Shown one piece after another: positions 18,448-26,629 of a DNA stretch of 64,000 bases. The notes under the pieces were generated by a model that was not told the DNA's origin, did no database searches, and worked only from the letters and a program-made list of their open reading frames with translations. The stretch covers positions 2,232,001 through 2,296,000 of the forward strand of contig NZ_JAQISN010000001.1 in the NCBI RefSeq assembly GCF_037450285.1, in the 5' to 3' direction. The translations under genes were made by a program, and so were the position numbers. Every line of letters begins with the position of its first letter. Within the stretch, counting starts at the first letter, position 1. This DNA comes from Erwinia sp. SLM-02. GTDB lineage: Bacteria > Pseudomonadota > Gammaproteobacteria > Enterobacterales > Enterobacteriaceae.

Positions 18448-18630
18448 CCGGGTAATCCACAGCGCTGAGGTGGAGGCGACGAGCCAGGAGACGCCAACAG
18501 GACGTTGGCGTCAGGCGTGGCGCGGGCAGGACGCCCGCTCCACGGCGGTCCGGAAGGCACGGAGCTGCAACCGAAGGCATCGTGCACAGCGCGACGCGAG
18601 GACCACCCGGTAACCGCAGAGGCCGGGCCT
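18428..18630 (+). repeat. Structured repeat element, copy B (GGA-loop hairpins within 26-base inverted repeats)
   Basis: A perfect 26-base inverted repeat (18428-18453 with 18605-18630) encloses a 151-base core homologous to copy A but in the opposite orientation. A 9-base stem at 18490-18512 and a 10-pair stem with one mismatch at 18517-18543 both have the loop AGGAC. The stem sequences differ from copy A yet pair, and the outer arms also differ in sequence while each pairs perfectly. These are compensatory changes, which favour selection on structure. Confidence 0.7.
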
Positions 18631-18675
18631 GAATCACCGCCACTGAAGCCATCGCCATCGCATTTTCAACCGCCA

Positions 18676-18710
18676 CAAAAAAACCGCTATCCCCAAAAGA
18701 GACAGCGGCT
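18676..18710 (-). terminator. Rho-independent terminator of the TonB receptor gene
   Basis: On the minus strand CCGCTGTC pairs with GATAGCGG (one G-T pair) around a short loop and is followed by seven T. It lies about 50 bases past the stop of the receptor gene. Confidence 0.75.
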
Positions 18711-18761
18711 TCAAACTCCACTACGCGGGCAACAACCTGACCCGTTAGGCGATCGACCTCA

Positions 18762-21134
18762 TCAGAAATCGACGTTAATCCCCGCCTGGAAAGTACGGCC
18801 TGGCATCACCGCCAGCGCCTTCTCGTAGGCATCCTGAGTGGTACTGCCAGTCAGATCGCGGCTGCTGAGATAATCCCAGTACTTACGATCGGTCAGGTTA
18901 TAAATCCCCCCGCTCAGCTTGACGTTCTTCGCCACCTGCCAGTACGCGGTCATATCCACCATGCCGTAGCCAGGAATACGATTGTACTCGGTGCTGGAAT
19001 CGGTCAACGCCGTGCCGCTGTTGGTGTAGCTCTCGCGGTTGGTCGCACTGGCCTGCTTGCCCTTCACAAAGGTCGCCACCACCGCTGCGCCGTAGCGCTT
19101 CGCCGGATCGTCCCACGCCATGCCCACCACCGCTTTCATCGGCGCAACGCTGTCGATATCAACATACTTGTCGCCGTCGTAGCTGGACTTGGATTTACCT
19201 TCGCTGTAGCCCAGAGCAAAGGTCGCGCTCAGGCCGTTAACCTCTTCAAACCAGGTCCCGAAGTTTACCTTGCTGCTCAGCTCACCGCCCCAGATATAGG
19301 CTTTATCGCGGTTTTCAGCCTGATAAACGGTGTAGATGTTCGATGGAACATTAGTGAACTTGTCCGGGCTACCGGCACGGGTGTAGCGGCTATAGGCGAT
19401 GAAGTTCTTGTAGGTGTTGTAGAACAGGGAACCGTTCAGCGTCACGCCGTCGGTCACGTTGCCTTTCACGCCCCACTCCAGGTTGTTACTGGTTTCGGTT
19501 TCCAGATCCGCATTACCGATCAGCGCATACTGCGCGGTGCCGGCATAGGAGGAACCCAGGTTCCACGAACCGTATAGCTGGCTGGCGTTAGCAAACTGCG
19601 CGCCGCGTTTGTACTGCAGATAGGTAATCATCTGCGGGGTGAGATCGTACTGCAGCATCAGCGACGGCAGGATCTGGCTGTCGCTGTTCGCCGAACCGTA
19701 CAGGGTTTCCAGCTCGGAGGCGGTCAGCACCGTGCTGCCGGTAGTCAGGCTGGACAGATTCTGCGGTTTGGTATTCTGATATACCGCGCGCACGCCCGGG
19801 ATCACCGCGAAGCGGCTGCCGTTCAGGTCAAAGTTGATCTTATCCTGCACGAAGCCACCGACCGTATAGCTACGGCTGTCGGCCTGCGGCTGCATGATCA
19901 CGCTGTAGACGCTCGGAGCCGGATCCTGACGGAACGGACGCTCGGTATCGGTGATGCGGCCGTTGATTCCGGCGCTCAGATCGTGGCGGCCAAGCGTTTT
20001 GTTGCCGTGGGTGTCAAAGCCCCAGGTATCAACGTTGTAGTCCGAGTAGACGTGCTGCATGGTGCCGCTGGCATCGGTTGGCATGTAGGTGTTGTCATGC
20101 GCTTCGGTGTGCTGGTAGTAAACGCGGCTGGAGAGGCTGTCGACAAAACCGCTGTCCGGCGTGTACTCATCCGCCAGGCTCACGCCCCAGCGGCGGGTAT
20201 CGCTCTGCTGCTGGCTGTCGCCGATGGTGCTGGTCCCTGCGGTATTCCAGGTATCGTAGTGGCTGTGGTTAACCTTGTGGTAGTAGTCCAGCGTGGCGCT
20301 GAATTTATGCTCGTCGTTCGGCTGCCAGATCCCGGAGGTCATCAGCGCGGTGGAGTGCCAGTTCGTCGGGTAGGCGCTGACCTCATCGCTGTTGTTGCTG
20401 GTCTGCTGACCGTCACGGCGGCTCAGAACGAAGACGCCGCGCAGGGTGCTGTCGCCCGCTGCGGCGGTGATCCCGTTATGCCAGCCGCGGTTGGAAGAGT
20501 CGTAATCACTCTGGTAGCCAAACCAGCTGGAACGTCCCGGGGAAAGATAATCGTCGGCGGATTTATTACGGAAGGAAACGTTGCCGCCGATCGAGGTATT
20601 CGGCTGTTCGACGGAGGTGGCGCCGGCATCAATATCCACGCTGCCAAACATATACGGGTCAATATAATCGCGGCCAATACCGAAGGTATTTAAACCCGCA
20701 CGACTGACGTAGCTGCGACCGGTGGCATCCGGCAGTGGAATACCGTCCACGTCTAAACCAACGCGGTTGCTTTCCAGCCCACGAATATTAAATCCGGTGT
20801 AGCCGCTGCGGTCGAAACCGCTTTTACCTGCGGTAGAACCGCCGCTCACACCCGTTGCGCTAATCAGCGGCTGATAACGCATCACCGAACCGAAATCGGT
20901 GGTGCCGTTCTTCTGCATCTGTTCAGCGGTGATGGTGGTTTTGCTGCCGCCCTGAAGCGGAGCCTGGGCGGTGACGGTCATCGTGCCCTGTTCATTGCTG
21001 CTTTCTGCGGCGGCGTTCGCTGTGGCAGAAGTTTCAGCCTGCGCATAGCCGCAGGCACAGTGAATCGCTGCGGCCAGTACCGCCCATTTCATTACCGGCG
21101 CACTGATTCCCTGTAATTTTGACGTGGTGAGCAT
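18762..21134 (-). CDS. TonB-dependent outer-membrane receptor (hemoglobin/heme type)
   Basis: This 790-residue receptor starts at ATG 21134 with AAGGG 7 bases upstream. A signal peptide ends around AQAE (about residue 33). A TonB-box-like EQGTMTVTAQ is at about 48-57, a plug domain with GYTGFNIRGLESNRVGLDVDGIPLPDA follows, and a 22-strand barrel runs to the terminal Phe (GINVDF). The plug wording resembles the hemoglobin/transferrin/lactoferrin receptor family. A Fur-box-like site lies 118 bases upstream, so iron regulation is likely. Neighbouring YqjH- and HbpS-like genes fit heme or siderophore use. Ligand not certain. Confidence 0.85.
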   Translation of the reverse strand: MLTTSKLQGISAPVMKWAVLAAAIHCACGYAQAETSATANAAAESSNEQGTMTVTAQAPLQGGSKTTITAEQMQKNGTTDFGSVMRYQPLISATGVSGGSTAGKSGFDRSGYTGFNIRGLESNRVGLDVDGIPLPDATGRSYVSRAGLNTFGIGRDYIDPYMFGSVDIDAGATSVEQPNTSIGGNVSFRNKSADDYLSPGRSSWFGYQSDYDSSNRGWHNGITAAAGDSTLRGVFVLSRRDGQQTSNNSDEVSAYPTNWHSTALMTSGIWQPNDEHKFSATLDYYHKVNHSHYDTWNTAGTSTIGDSQQQSDTRRWGVSLADEYTPDSGFVDSLSSRVYYQHTEAHDNTYMPTDASGTMQHVYSDYNVDTWGFDTHGNKTLGRHDLSAGINGRITDTERPFRQDPAPSVYSVIMQPQADSRSYTVGGFVQDKINFDLNGSRFAVIPGVRAVYQNTKPQNLSSLTTGSTVLTASELETLYGSANSDSQILPSLMLQYDLTPQMITYLQYKRGAQFANASQLYGSWNLGSSYAGTAQYALIGNADLETETSNNLEWGVKGNVTDGVTLNGSLFYNTYKNFIAYSRYTRAGSPDKFTNVPSNIYTVYQAENRDKAYIWGGELSSKVNFGTWFEEVNGLSATFALGYSEGKSKSSYDGDKYVDIDSVAPMKAVVGMAWDDPAKRYGAAVVATFVKGKQASATNRESYTNSGTALTDSSTEYNRIPGYGMVDMTAYWQVAKNVKLSGGIYNLTDRKYWDYLSSRDLTGSTTQDAYEKALAVMPGRTFQAGINVDF

Positions 21135-21251
21135 TTAATTACCCTTTGCTTGTTATTAGTATTGGCTCACGGATTGCTTCGATAAAAAAGAATATGAAAT
21201 CAGTTAAGTTTCGCTAATATTATTATATTTTTAAGGCGGCGGGATATTAAT

Positions 21252-21270
21252 AGGAATGATTATCTTTATC
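21252..21270 (-). promoter_or_regulatory. Fur-box-like site
   Basis: On the minus strand the site reads GATAAAGATAATCATTCCT, agreeing with about 15 of the 19 bases of the consensus. It lies 118 bases upstream of the TonB receptor start in an AT-rich promoter region. Confidence 0.7.
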
Positions 21271-21590
21271 AATAGAGCTCAGGGCATAAAGTTCACTTTA
21301 TTATTAAGAATAATTAATTCCGCAGGATAACGTTAAGGGCATTAAATCAACCAGACATCTGCTTTCGAAAAACTTTCACTCTCTGCACAATTTCCTCACA
21401 ATTATTTCAATGTAACACTCAACGCTGAAAATTAATGATTAGAAAACGGATGTAAATAATCGCGCGCATGCGGAATGTCAGGTGGTGGGTCTGCGGTGCC
21501 TGATGTCTTTTCCTGCGGGTAAGCGGAATGACTTGCGCGTTGATGCAAGTGCAACCCGGAAAATTCGGCAATTAGGATCGGTATACAGAA

Positions 21591-21645
21591 AGGGATCAGG
21601 GATCAGGGATCAGGGATCAGGGATCAGGGATCAGGGATCAGGGAT
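21591..21645. repeat. Short tandem repeat, AGGGATC x 7 plus partial unit
   Basis: Seven perfect 7-base units and a partial eighth, in the 712-base region between the TonB receptor and the YqjI-like gene. Because three units make 21 bases, an open frame with a GSGIRDQ repeat arises; it is not taken as a gene. The rest of the 21135-21846 gap holds the Fur site and two more arrays. Confidence 0.95.
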
Positions 21646-21772
21646 AAATCATGTACGGGGTACAACAGAGGGGCAACAGAAGCCTGCATGCATCTGAGAA
21701 AACCTGGGCGGAACTAACAGGCGCGGTGTGCATCTGCACGAAGCCAACGCCAGTGGCTATGGCACTGGCAGA

Positions 21773-21808
<36 letters not shown>

Positions 21809-21848
21809 AACAGGCTAACAGGCTAACAGGCTAACAGGCTAACAGGCT
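21809..21848. repeat. Short tandem repeat, AACAGGCT x 5
   Basis: Five perfect 8-base units. The last unit runs into the stop codon of the YqjI-like gene (stop at 21847-21849), so the array forms its 3' untranslated region. Confidence 0.95.
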
Positions 21849-22386
21849 AACTACGTTCGATCTTTTTCGCCGCTTCGTCCAGCGCATCCACGATAGCGTA
21901 GAGGGTTTCCTGCGAGATAGCCTGCTGTGACAGCCGCGTGTTGAGCGCGGTTTTCATATTGTGGATCGCCCGCTCCACTTCCGGCACGCTGCGGTTATGC
22001 ACCAGCACCGCCAGCGAGGAGAGCCGCTGCACGATTGTTGCCAGATCGGGCTGATTCTGCTGCAGCCAGTCGCGGCCCTGCGGCTCCAGGCGATAGGCTT
22101 TACGCGCCGCCTGCGGATCGACGGCGGCGATCATCGCCGTTTCTTCCAGCAGCGTCAGGTTGGGATAGATAATGCCAGGGCTGGGCGTGTACTCCCCTTT
22201 GGACAGATCCTCAATGGCTTTGATCAGCTCGTAGCCGTGGGCCTCACCCTGGCTGAGAAAATGCAGCACCAGCAGGCGAATATCGCTGCCGTCGAGCATT
22301 TTTTCCCGGCGCTTTTTGCGCTGGCTGCCGCAGGCGGCGCGCGGCTCGCTGTCTGAGGGGGTAAAGGGGAACTGCGGTCGTTTCAT
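21847..22386 (-). CDS. PadR-family regulator, YqjI-like
   Basis: This 179-residue regulator has a PadR winged-helix domain at about 30-105 (LDGSDIRLLVLHFLSQGEAHGYELIKAIEDL, then YTPSPGIIYPNL) and a C-terminal helical dimerisation part. The core closely matches E. coli YqjI, which responds to iron and nickel and represses yqjH. The His/Cys-rich metal-binding extension at the N-terminus of E. coli YqjI is absent; here residues 1-29 are basic and Pro-rich with one Cys. ATG 22386 was chosen as family-like; the frame extends 20 codons upstream. It follows the YqjH-like gene on the same strand after 81 bases. Confidence 0.8.
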   Translation of the reverse strand: MKRPQFPFTPSDSEPRAACGSQRKKRREKMLDGSDIRLLVLHFLSQGEAHGYELIKAIEDLSKGEYTPSPGIIYPNLTLLEETAMIAAVDPQAARKAYRLEPQGRDWLQQNQPDLATIVQRLSSLAVLVHNRSVPEVERAIHNMKTALNTRLSQQAISQETLYAIVDALDEAAKKIERS

Positions 22387-22467
22387 CGCCTGCCCGTGCG
22401 GAAAAATAAGGGGGGTGATAGTAGACCGCCACCCGGTGAAACACAACCGGCGCGGCGGCCCACAGGG

Positions 22468-23250
22468 TTACTTCTGGTGCCAGTAGGCCACGGCGCGGAC
22501 AAAGTTCTCGTCGCAGCCGCGCTGGATAACAAAGTAGTCGTTAAGCTGCTTCACCGCGTCACCTTCACCGGTCAGCCAGATAAAGTAATCATCGAGCGGC
22601 AGCTGGATGCTGTCGAGTTCGCTAATCAGCGCCCGTAGCGGTTCGCCGTGCATTTTCCCGCTGCCGATCCAGCTGGCATCAATGCCGTTCAGGCCGTCCA
22701 GATAGAGGCTGCCGCTGGCTTCGTCAGCAAAGGCGAACAGCTTACGCACTCCGCCCTGTACGGTTTCTTTCCGGCGTTTAAATGCCGGCAGGCCGCTTTC
22801 GTCGCAGACGTACAGCTGGAAGGCATAATCCTCCGGTACAATCATCGAGCCGCGCGGGCCGCCAATCGCCAGCGGATCGCCAACCTTCGCCTGCGCCGCC
22901 CAGTTGCTGGCCACACCGCCATCGTGGATATAAAAGTCCAGGGTCAGGGTGTTTTTTACGCCGTCAAACCACAGCGGCGTATAGTCGCGGGAAGCCGGGC
23001 GGGCGCCCTCTTTCCACACCACGCCGTCGGAGGTGACTTCCGGCAGATGCAGTTCGCCGGTGGCGGCATCGGGGAAAAACACTTTGATATGGTCATCAAA
23101 GCCCGGGGAGACGAACCCGGCGAGATCGTCGCCGATAAAATCAATACGCCAGAAATTTTCGGCGACGAGCGTTTTAGCGGCGACCGTAATCTGGCGGAAG
23201 CGCAGTTCATTACGTACGCGCTTAGGTGCGCGGCTTTTATTTTCAGACAA
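22468..23250 (-). CDS. Siderophore-interacting protein, YqjH/ViuB-like ferric reductase
   Basis: This 260-residue flavoprotein-type protein belongs to the SIP family, which reduces ferric siderophores or chelates using NADPH in the cytoplasm. N-terminal FAD-binding features include ARPASRDYTPLWFD (RxYT), and IGGPRGSMIVPEDYAFQLYVCDESGLPAFKRR carries the loop of the reductase fold. The start is TTG at 23250, preceded by AAGGAG at 7 bases; no ATG fits. It is followed by the YqjI-like repressor, whose E. coli counterpart controls yqjH. Confidence 0.85.
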   Translation of the reverse strand: MSENKSRAPKRVRNELRFRQITVAAKTLVAENFWRIDFIGDDLAGFVSPGFDDHIKVFFPDAATGELHLPEVTSDGVVWKEGARPASRDYTPLWFDGVKNTLTLDFYIHDGGVASNWAAQAKVGDPLAIGGPRGSMIVPEDYAFQLYVCDESGLPAFKRRKETVQGGVRKLFAFADEASGSLYLDGLNGIDASWIGSGKMHGEPLRALISELDSIQLPLDDYFIWLTGEGDAVKQLNDYFVIQRGCDENFVRAVAYWHQK

Positions 23251-23348
23251 AATTATTCTCCTTGGGCTGCCGGATTGACATCCGGCAACGTAACTCCGGC
23301 AGGCAGCGCCCACCGGACATCATCGATAATATTTAATGAGGATCCCAC

Positions 23349-23792
23349 TCAGACGCCCACGGCCAGCACGGCGGTTTCCGCCACCAGCGAATCATTGGCA
23401 CCGTGTGCGCCGCTGACGCCGACGGCACCAATCACCATACCGTTCAGCCAGACGGGCACGCCGCCCTCAAGCGGCGTTACGCCGGGCGTGGCGAGAAAGC
23501 TGGGGCGTCCGCTATTGATAAACTGCTCAAATTCCTGCGAGGGAGCCTGCAGCAGCGCCGCCGTTCGTGCCTTACCCAGCGCAACATCCGGACTGATACC
23601 AATTGCGCTGTCGCTGCGTTCCAGGGCAATCAGCTGGCCGGCATGGTCGACCACCGCCACGCTGATATGCCAGCCGTTCTCCGCCGCTTTCTGCTGGGCG
23701 GCGGCAATGGCGTTACGCGCGCCCTGCAGGGTGAGGCTTAACTGAGTACGCGATGCTGCCTGTGCTGTTTCTGTTACCGATGTCACTGTCAT
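23349..23792 (-). CDS. GlcG/HbpS-like heme-binding protein
   Basis: This 147-residue protein starts at ATG 23792 with GGAG 6 bases upstream; the frame reaches back to 23900. It has the GlcG/HbpS (DUF336) signature: AAQQKAAENGWHISVAVVDHAGQLIALERSDSA, then ALGKARTAALL, and GGVPVWLNGMVIGAVGVSGA. HbpS-like proteins bind or degrade heme; GlcG is of unknown role. No signal peptide is seen, so it is probably cytoplasmic. It lies 98 bases upstream of the YqjH-like gene in the same direction, consistent with heme or iron handling. Confidence 0.82.
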   Translation of the reverse strand: MTVTSVTETAQAASRTQLSLTLQGARNAIAAAQQKAAENGWHISVAVVDHAGQLIALERSDSAIGISPDVALGKARTAALLQAPSQEFEQFINSGRPSFLATPGVTPLEGGVPVWLNGMVIGAVGVSGAHGANDSLVAETAVLAVGV

Positions 23793-23830
23793 GACGTTCT
23801 CCACGGTTCTGGCGATGGCTGAACTGGTAA

Positions 23831-23869
23831 TGATTCGTATTAACGAATCAAAATATATCCATGATATAT
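23831..23869. promoter_or_regulatory. Two palindromes upstream of the HbpS-like gene
   Basis: TGATTCGT and ACGAATCA form perfect 8-base arms with a 4-base spacer at 23831-23850. ATATATC and GATATAT form a second pair at about 23853-23869. They lie 40-75 bases before the start and are good operator candidates for an unknown repressor, possibly the YqjI-like protein. Confidence 0.5.
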
Positions 23870-23965
23870 CTTCACTGCAAGTTATGATCGACCAGGACAA
23901 CCGGAATAAAGTAACAATCTGTGCGTTTGATGATGGCAGCGACGCCGTTTAACGGCGCCGGCCAC

Positions 23966-25396
23966 TTATTTGGCGACCGGGCGATACTTCCACAGCCAGC
24001 GGCCGCTGTTTAAGCGACGCCAGAAGCAGGCACCGCGAATCATCCAGTCCAGCGCCATACCCAGCCAGATCCCCGCCACGCCCATCCCCAGCACGATGCC
24101 AAGGAGGTAGCCGGCCACGATACGCCCGCCCCACATGCTGAGCAGCGACACCCACATGGTATAACGCGCATCGCGCGCGCCCTTCAGCCCGGCGGGCAGC
24201 ACCCAGGAGGCGGCCCAGAACGGCATAAAGGCCGCATTCAGCCACACCAGCATTTTCACTACGTGGATAACCTGGGGATCCTGGGTGTAGAACGCCGCCA
24301 GCACCCCGGCAAACGGCACCGTCAGCAGCGCCAGGGTACACAGGCCAATATTCGACAGCCAGAAGATATAGCGCAGCAGCCGCTCCGGCTGGCCAAGCTG
24401 GCCGCGCCCAAGTCGGGTGCCGACAATAATCGTCGATGCGGATCCCAGGGCGTTACCCGGCAGGTTAATCAGCGATACGATGGAGAAAGCGATAAAATTC
24501 CCGGCAATCACATCGGTGCCCATTCCGGCAACGAAGATCTGCGTCAGCAGCTTGCCACCGTTAAACAGCACAGACTCAATGCTGGCGGGAACGCCGATGC
24601 CGAGCACTTCACGCAGGATATTGATATTGAGCCGCGTGAAGTAACTTTTTAGCGATATTTTCAGCGCCGGGACAAAGCCTATCACCAGCACATAGATCAC
24701 CGCCGCCGCGCCGATATAGCGGGAGATGGTCAGGCCCAGCCCGGCCCCCACAAAACCCAGGCCGTGCCACGAGAAGCAGCCGTAGATCAGCACACTGCTG
24801 ATGGCAATATTCAGGATATTCATCCCGCCATTGATCAGCATCGGAATTTTGGTATTGCCCGCGCCGCGCAGGGCACCGCAGCCGATCAGCGCAATCGCCG
24901 CCGCCGGATAGCTCCACGCGGTGGTTTGCAGATACGAGAGCGCCAGCGCTTTCACCTCCGGCTCCGCTTTACCGGCAATCAGGTCAATAATCTGCGGCCC
25001 GATAAACTCGATGGCGATCGCCAGCAGCACGGCAAACAGGGTCATAATAATCAGCGACTGGCGGGCGGCGGCGACGGCTCGTTCGCGGTTCAGTTTACCC
25101 AGGCTGAAGGCCACCACCACCGTAGTACCGAGGTCGATGGCGGCAAAAAAGGAGATCACGACAATATTAAAGCTGTCCGCAAGGCCAACGCCGGCCATCG
25201 CTTCACTCCCCAGCCAGCTGACCAGGAAAGTGCTCAGCACCCCCATCAGCAGAACGCAGAGATTCTCGAAAAAAATCGGTACGGCCAGCGGAGTCACTTC
25301 ACGCCAGAACAACACCCGCCAGGAGCGTCTTTTGGGATACCACGCGGTACGTTGAATAGCCTGCTGCAGAGAAACTCTGAGGTTTTGCAAGGTCAT
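23966..25396 (-). CDS. MATE-family multidrug exporter
   Basis: This 476-residue inner-membrane protein has about 12 hydrophobic helices arranged in two homologous halves, typical of MatE transporters (LAVPIFFENLCVLLMGVLSTFLVSWLG at the start of the first half, GVPASIESVLFNGG at the start of the second). These use Na+ or H+ to expel cationic compounds. It looks like the EmmdR/YeeO group, but the substrate cannot be read. It stands alone with no obvious operon partner. Confidence 0.85.
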   Translation of the reverse strand: MTLQNLRVSLQQAIQRTAWYPKRRSWRVLFWREVTPLAVPIFFENLCVLLMGVLSTFLVSWLGSEAMAGVGLADSFNIVVISFFAAIDLGTTVVVAFSLGKLNRERAVAAARQSLIIMTLFAVLLAIAIEFIGPQIIDLIAGKAEPEVKALALSYLQTTAWSYPAAAIALIGCGALRGAGNTKIPMLINGGMNILNIAISSVLIYGCFSWHGLGFVGAGLGLTISRYIGAAAVIYVLVIGFVPALKISLKSYFTRLNINILREVLGIGVPASIESVLFNGGKLLTQIFVAGMGTDVIAGNFIAFSIVSLINLPGNALGSASTIIVGTRLGRGQLGQPERLLRYIFWLSNIGLCTLALLTVPFAGVLAAFYTQDPQVIHVVKMLVWLNAAFMPFWAASWVLPAGLKGARDARYTMWVSLLSMWGGRIVAGYLLGIVLGMGVAGIWLGMALDWMIRGACFWRRLNSGRWLWKYRPVAK

Positions 25397-25492
25397 TCCA
25401 GCTTTTATGTCAGGGAGAGAAGGGACTTAATTATGATGGTTAAAGCACGGGATTTATGCAAAGTCTTTTTATGTTTCAATGTGCTTTGCCTG

Positions 25493-25520
25493 GACGATGC
25501 AGGCCTCCGCCTGCATCGTC
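25493..25520. other. Strong hairpin after the Kdo hydroxylase gene
   Basis: GACGATGCAGGC pairs perfectly with GCCTGCATCGTC around a 4-base loop (12-base stem). It sits just past the stop of the minus-strand gene at 25526 but has no T-run on either side, so it is at best a weak terminator or a 3'-end stabiliser. Confidence 0.6.
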
Positions 25521-25525
25521 AGCGG

Positions 25526-26422
25526 TCAGATTAGCGGCTGCTGAAGGAGCTTTTGCAGGATGTTAAGCGGGGCATTGTCGGGATTTTTCATCGCCGCCAC
25601 CGGCAGCAGGAAAGTCTGCTCCAGCATAAACTGACCGCTCATTGCCGCATGGGGCGTCTGGTCGGCAAAACAGATCCAGCTGCTGCCCGGCGGCAGCTCC
25701 AGGGTCACCTGTGGCCCCTGCTGCTGATAGTGCTCATCCCCTTTCATGGTGTCGTGCAGCTGCAGCATCAGGTGGTCGTAATGGCTGCGGTAGCATTTGG
25801 TGATACCAAGGCGGCTTTGCAGCCAGCTGTTGAACGGCGAGAAGCGTTTCAGGCGCGGTATAAAGCGTTTGGCCAGCACCGGGAACGGCTCCCCCACTCG
25901 CCAGTAGCGGCTTTCACCGTGTGGGTTGATATTGGTGAAGATGCGCAGGATACGCTCGCCGTGGTTTGGCCGCGACGGGAAGGCATCCACATGCAGGCGG
26001 GAGTCGTCCTTTCGCCAGGAGGTCGAATCACGCCAGACGTTAATCGGATGCAGCCGCAGGGAGTTAACCGGCGCGTGCAGCGCGGACTGATATTCCGGCA
26101 TCAGGCTGCTGACCAGCTGACAGGCATAGTCATGATGACGCTGGAGCAGCGCCTGCACCTGGTTTTTTTTCTCCGCCTGCGCCACGCCGTTCAGCCTGCC
26201 GGTTTGCGCATTAAAACTGATATTCTTACGTTTCGGATCGACCAGCTCCGGGGTTAACAGCGCCTGCTCCTCCGGGCTGAGTTGAAAGGCCAGTGAGGGC
26301 AGAAACAGCACTTTCCCCTGCTCCAGCGCATCGACGACGCGGCGATCGTCGACGGTTTCATTCCAGTGACGCGTCGCCAGCGAGCGGATCACCATATCAT
26401 GTGATAGTGGGCGTTCAGACAT
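25526..26422 (-). CDS. kdoO: Kdo 3-hydroxylase-like Fe(II)/2-oxoglutarate dioxygenase
   Basis: This 298-residue protein has the motif HVDAFPSRP at 144-152, in which His144 and Asp146 are the iron ligands and the Arg binds 2-oxoglutarate; a later His in FADQTPHAAM is the third ligand. The layout matches KdoO of Yersinia and Burkholderia, which hydroxylates Kdo of lipopolysaccharide inner core to Ko. No signal peptide. It is divergent from a lacI-like gene. The call rests on motif recall and is fairly sure. Confidence 0.8.
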   Translation of the reverse strand: MSERPLSHDMVIRSLATRHWNETVDDRRVVDALEQGKVLFLPSLAFQLSPEEQALLTPELVDPKRKNISFNAQTGRLNGVAQAEKKNQVQALLQRHHDYACQLVSSLMPEYQSALHAPVNSLRLHPINVWRDSTSWRKDDSRLHVDAFPSRPNHGERILRIFTNINPHGESRYWRVGEPFPVLAKRFIPRLKRFSPFNSWLQSRLGITKCYRSHYDHLMLQLHDTMKGDEHYQQQGPQVTLELPPGSSWICFADQTPHAAMSGQFMLEQTFLLPVAAMKNPDNAPLNILQKLLQQPLI

Positions 26423-26629
26423 TTGATATCCTTATTTCCTTGCGGCGTGAACGGGCCTGCAGCACGCCGCCGTTGTCTAAATGGAGTGTCGATGAAGCCG
26501 ATTTTTGTGGGGTAAATATCGACCCTTTGACGGCTGATTATAGGGCGCGTAAGCAGAATTAATTAAACCAGAGGTCAACAGAGTCACGGTGTTTACTGTT
26601 ACACTGCGCCATCTTCAGAGGAGCTAATC

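Noticed and set aside
17864..18630. Insertion sequence or transposon
   Set aside because: Inverted ends are present but the copies have different end sequences, no transposase and no clear target duplication; a MITE-like origin remains possible and is discussed in the findings.
21482..21697. Frame with GSGIRDQ repeats
   Set aside because: Produced by the 7-base array, which reads through in three-unit periods; no other support.
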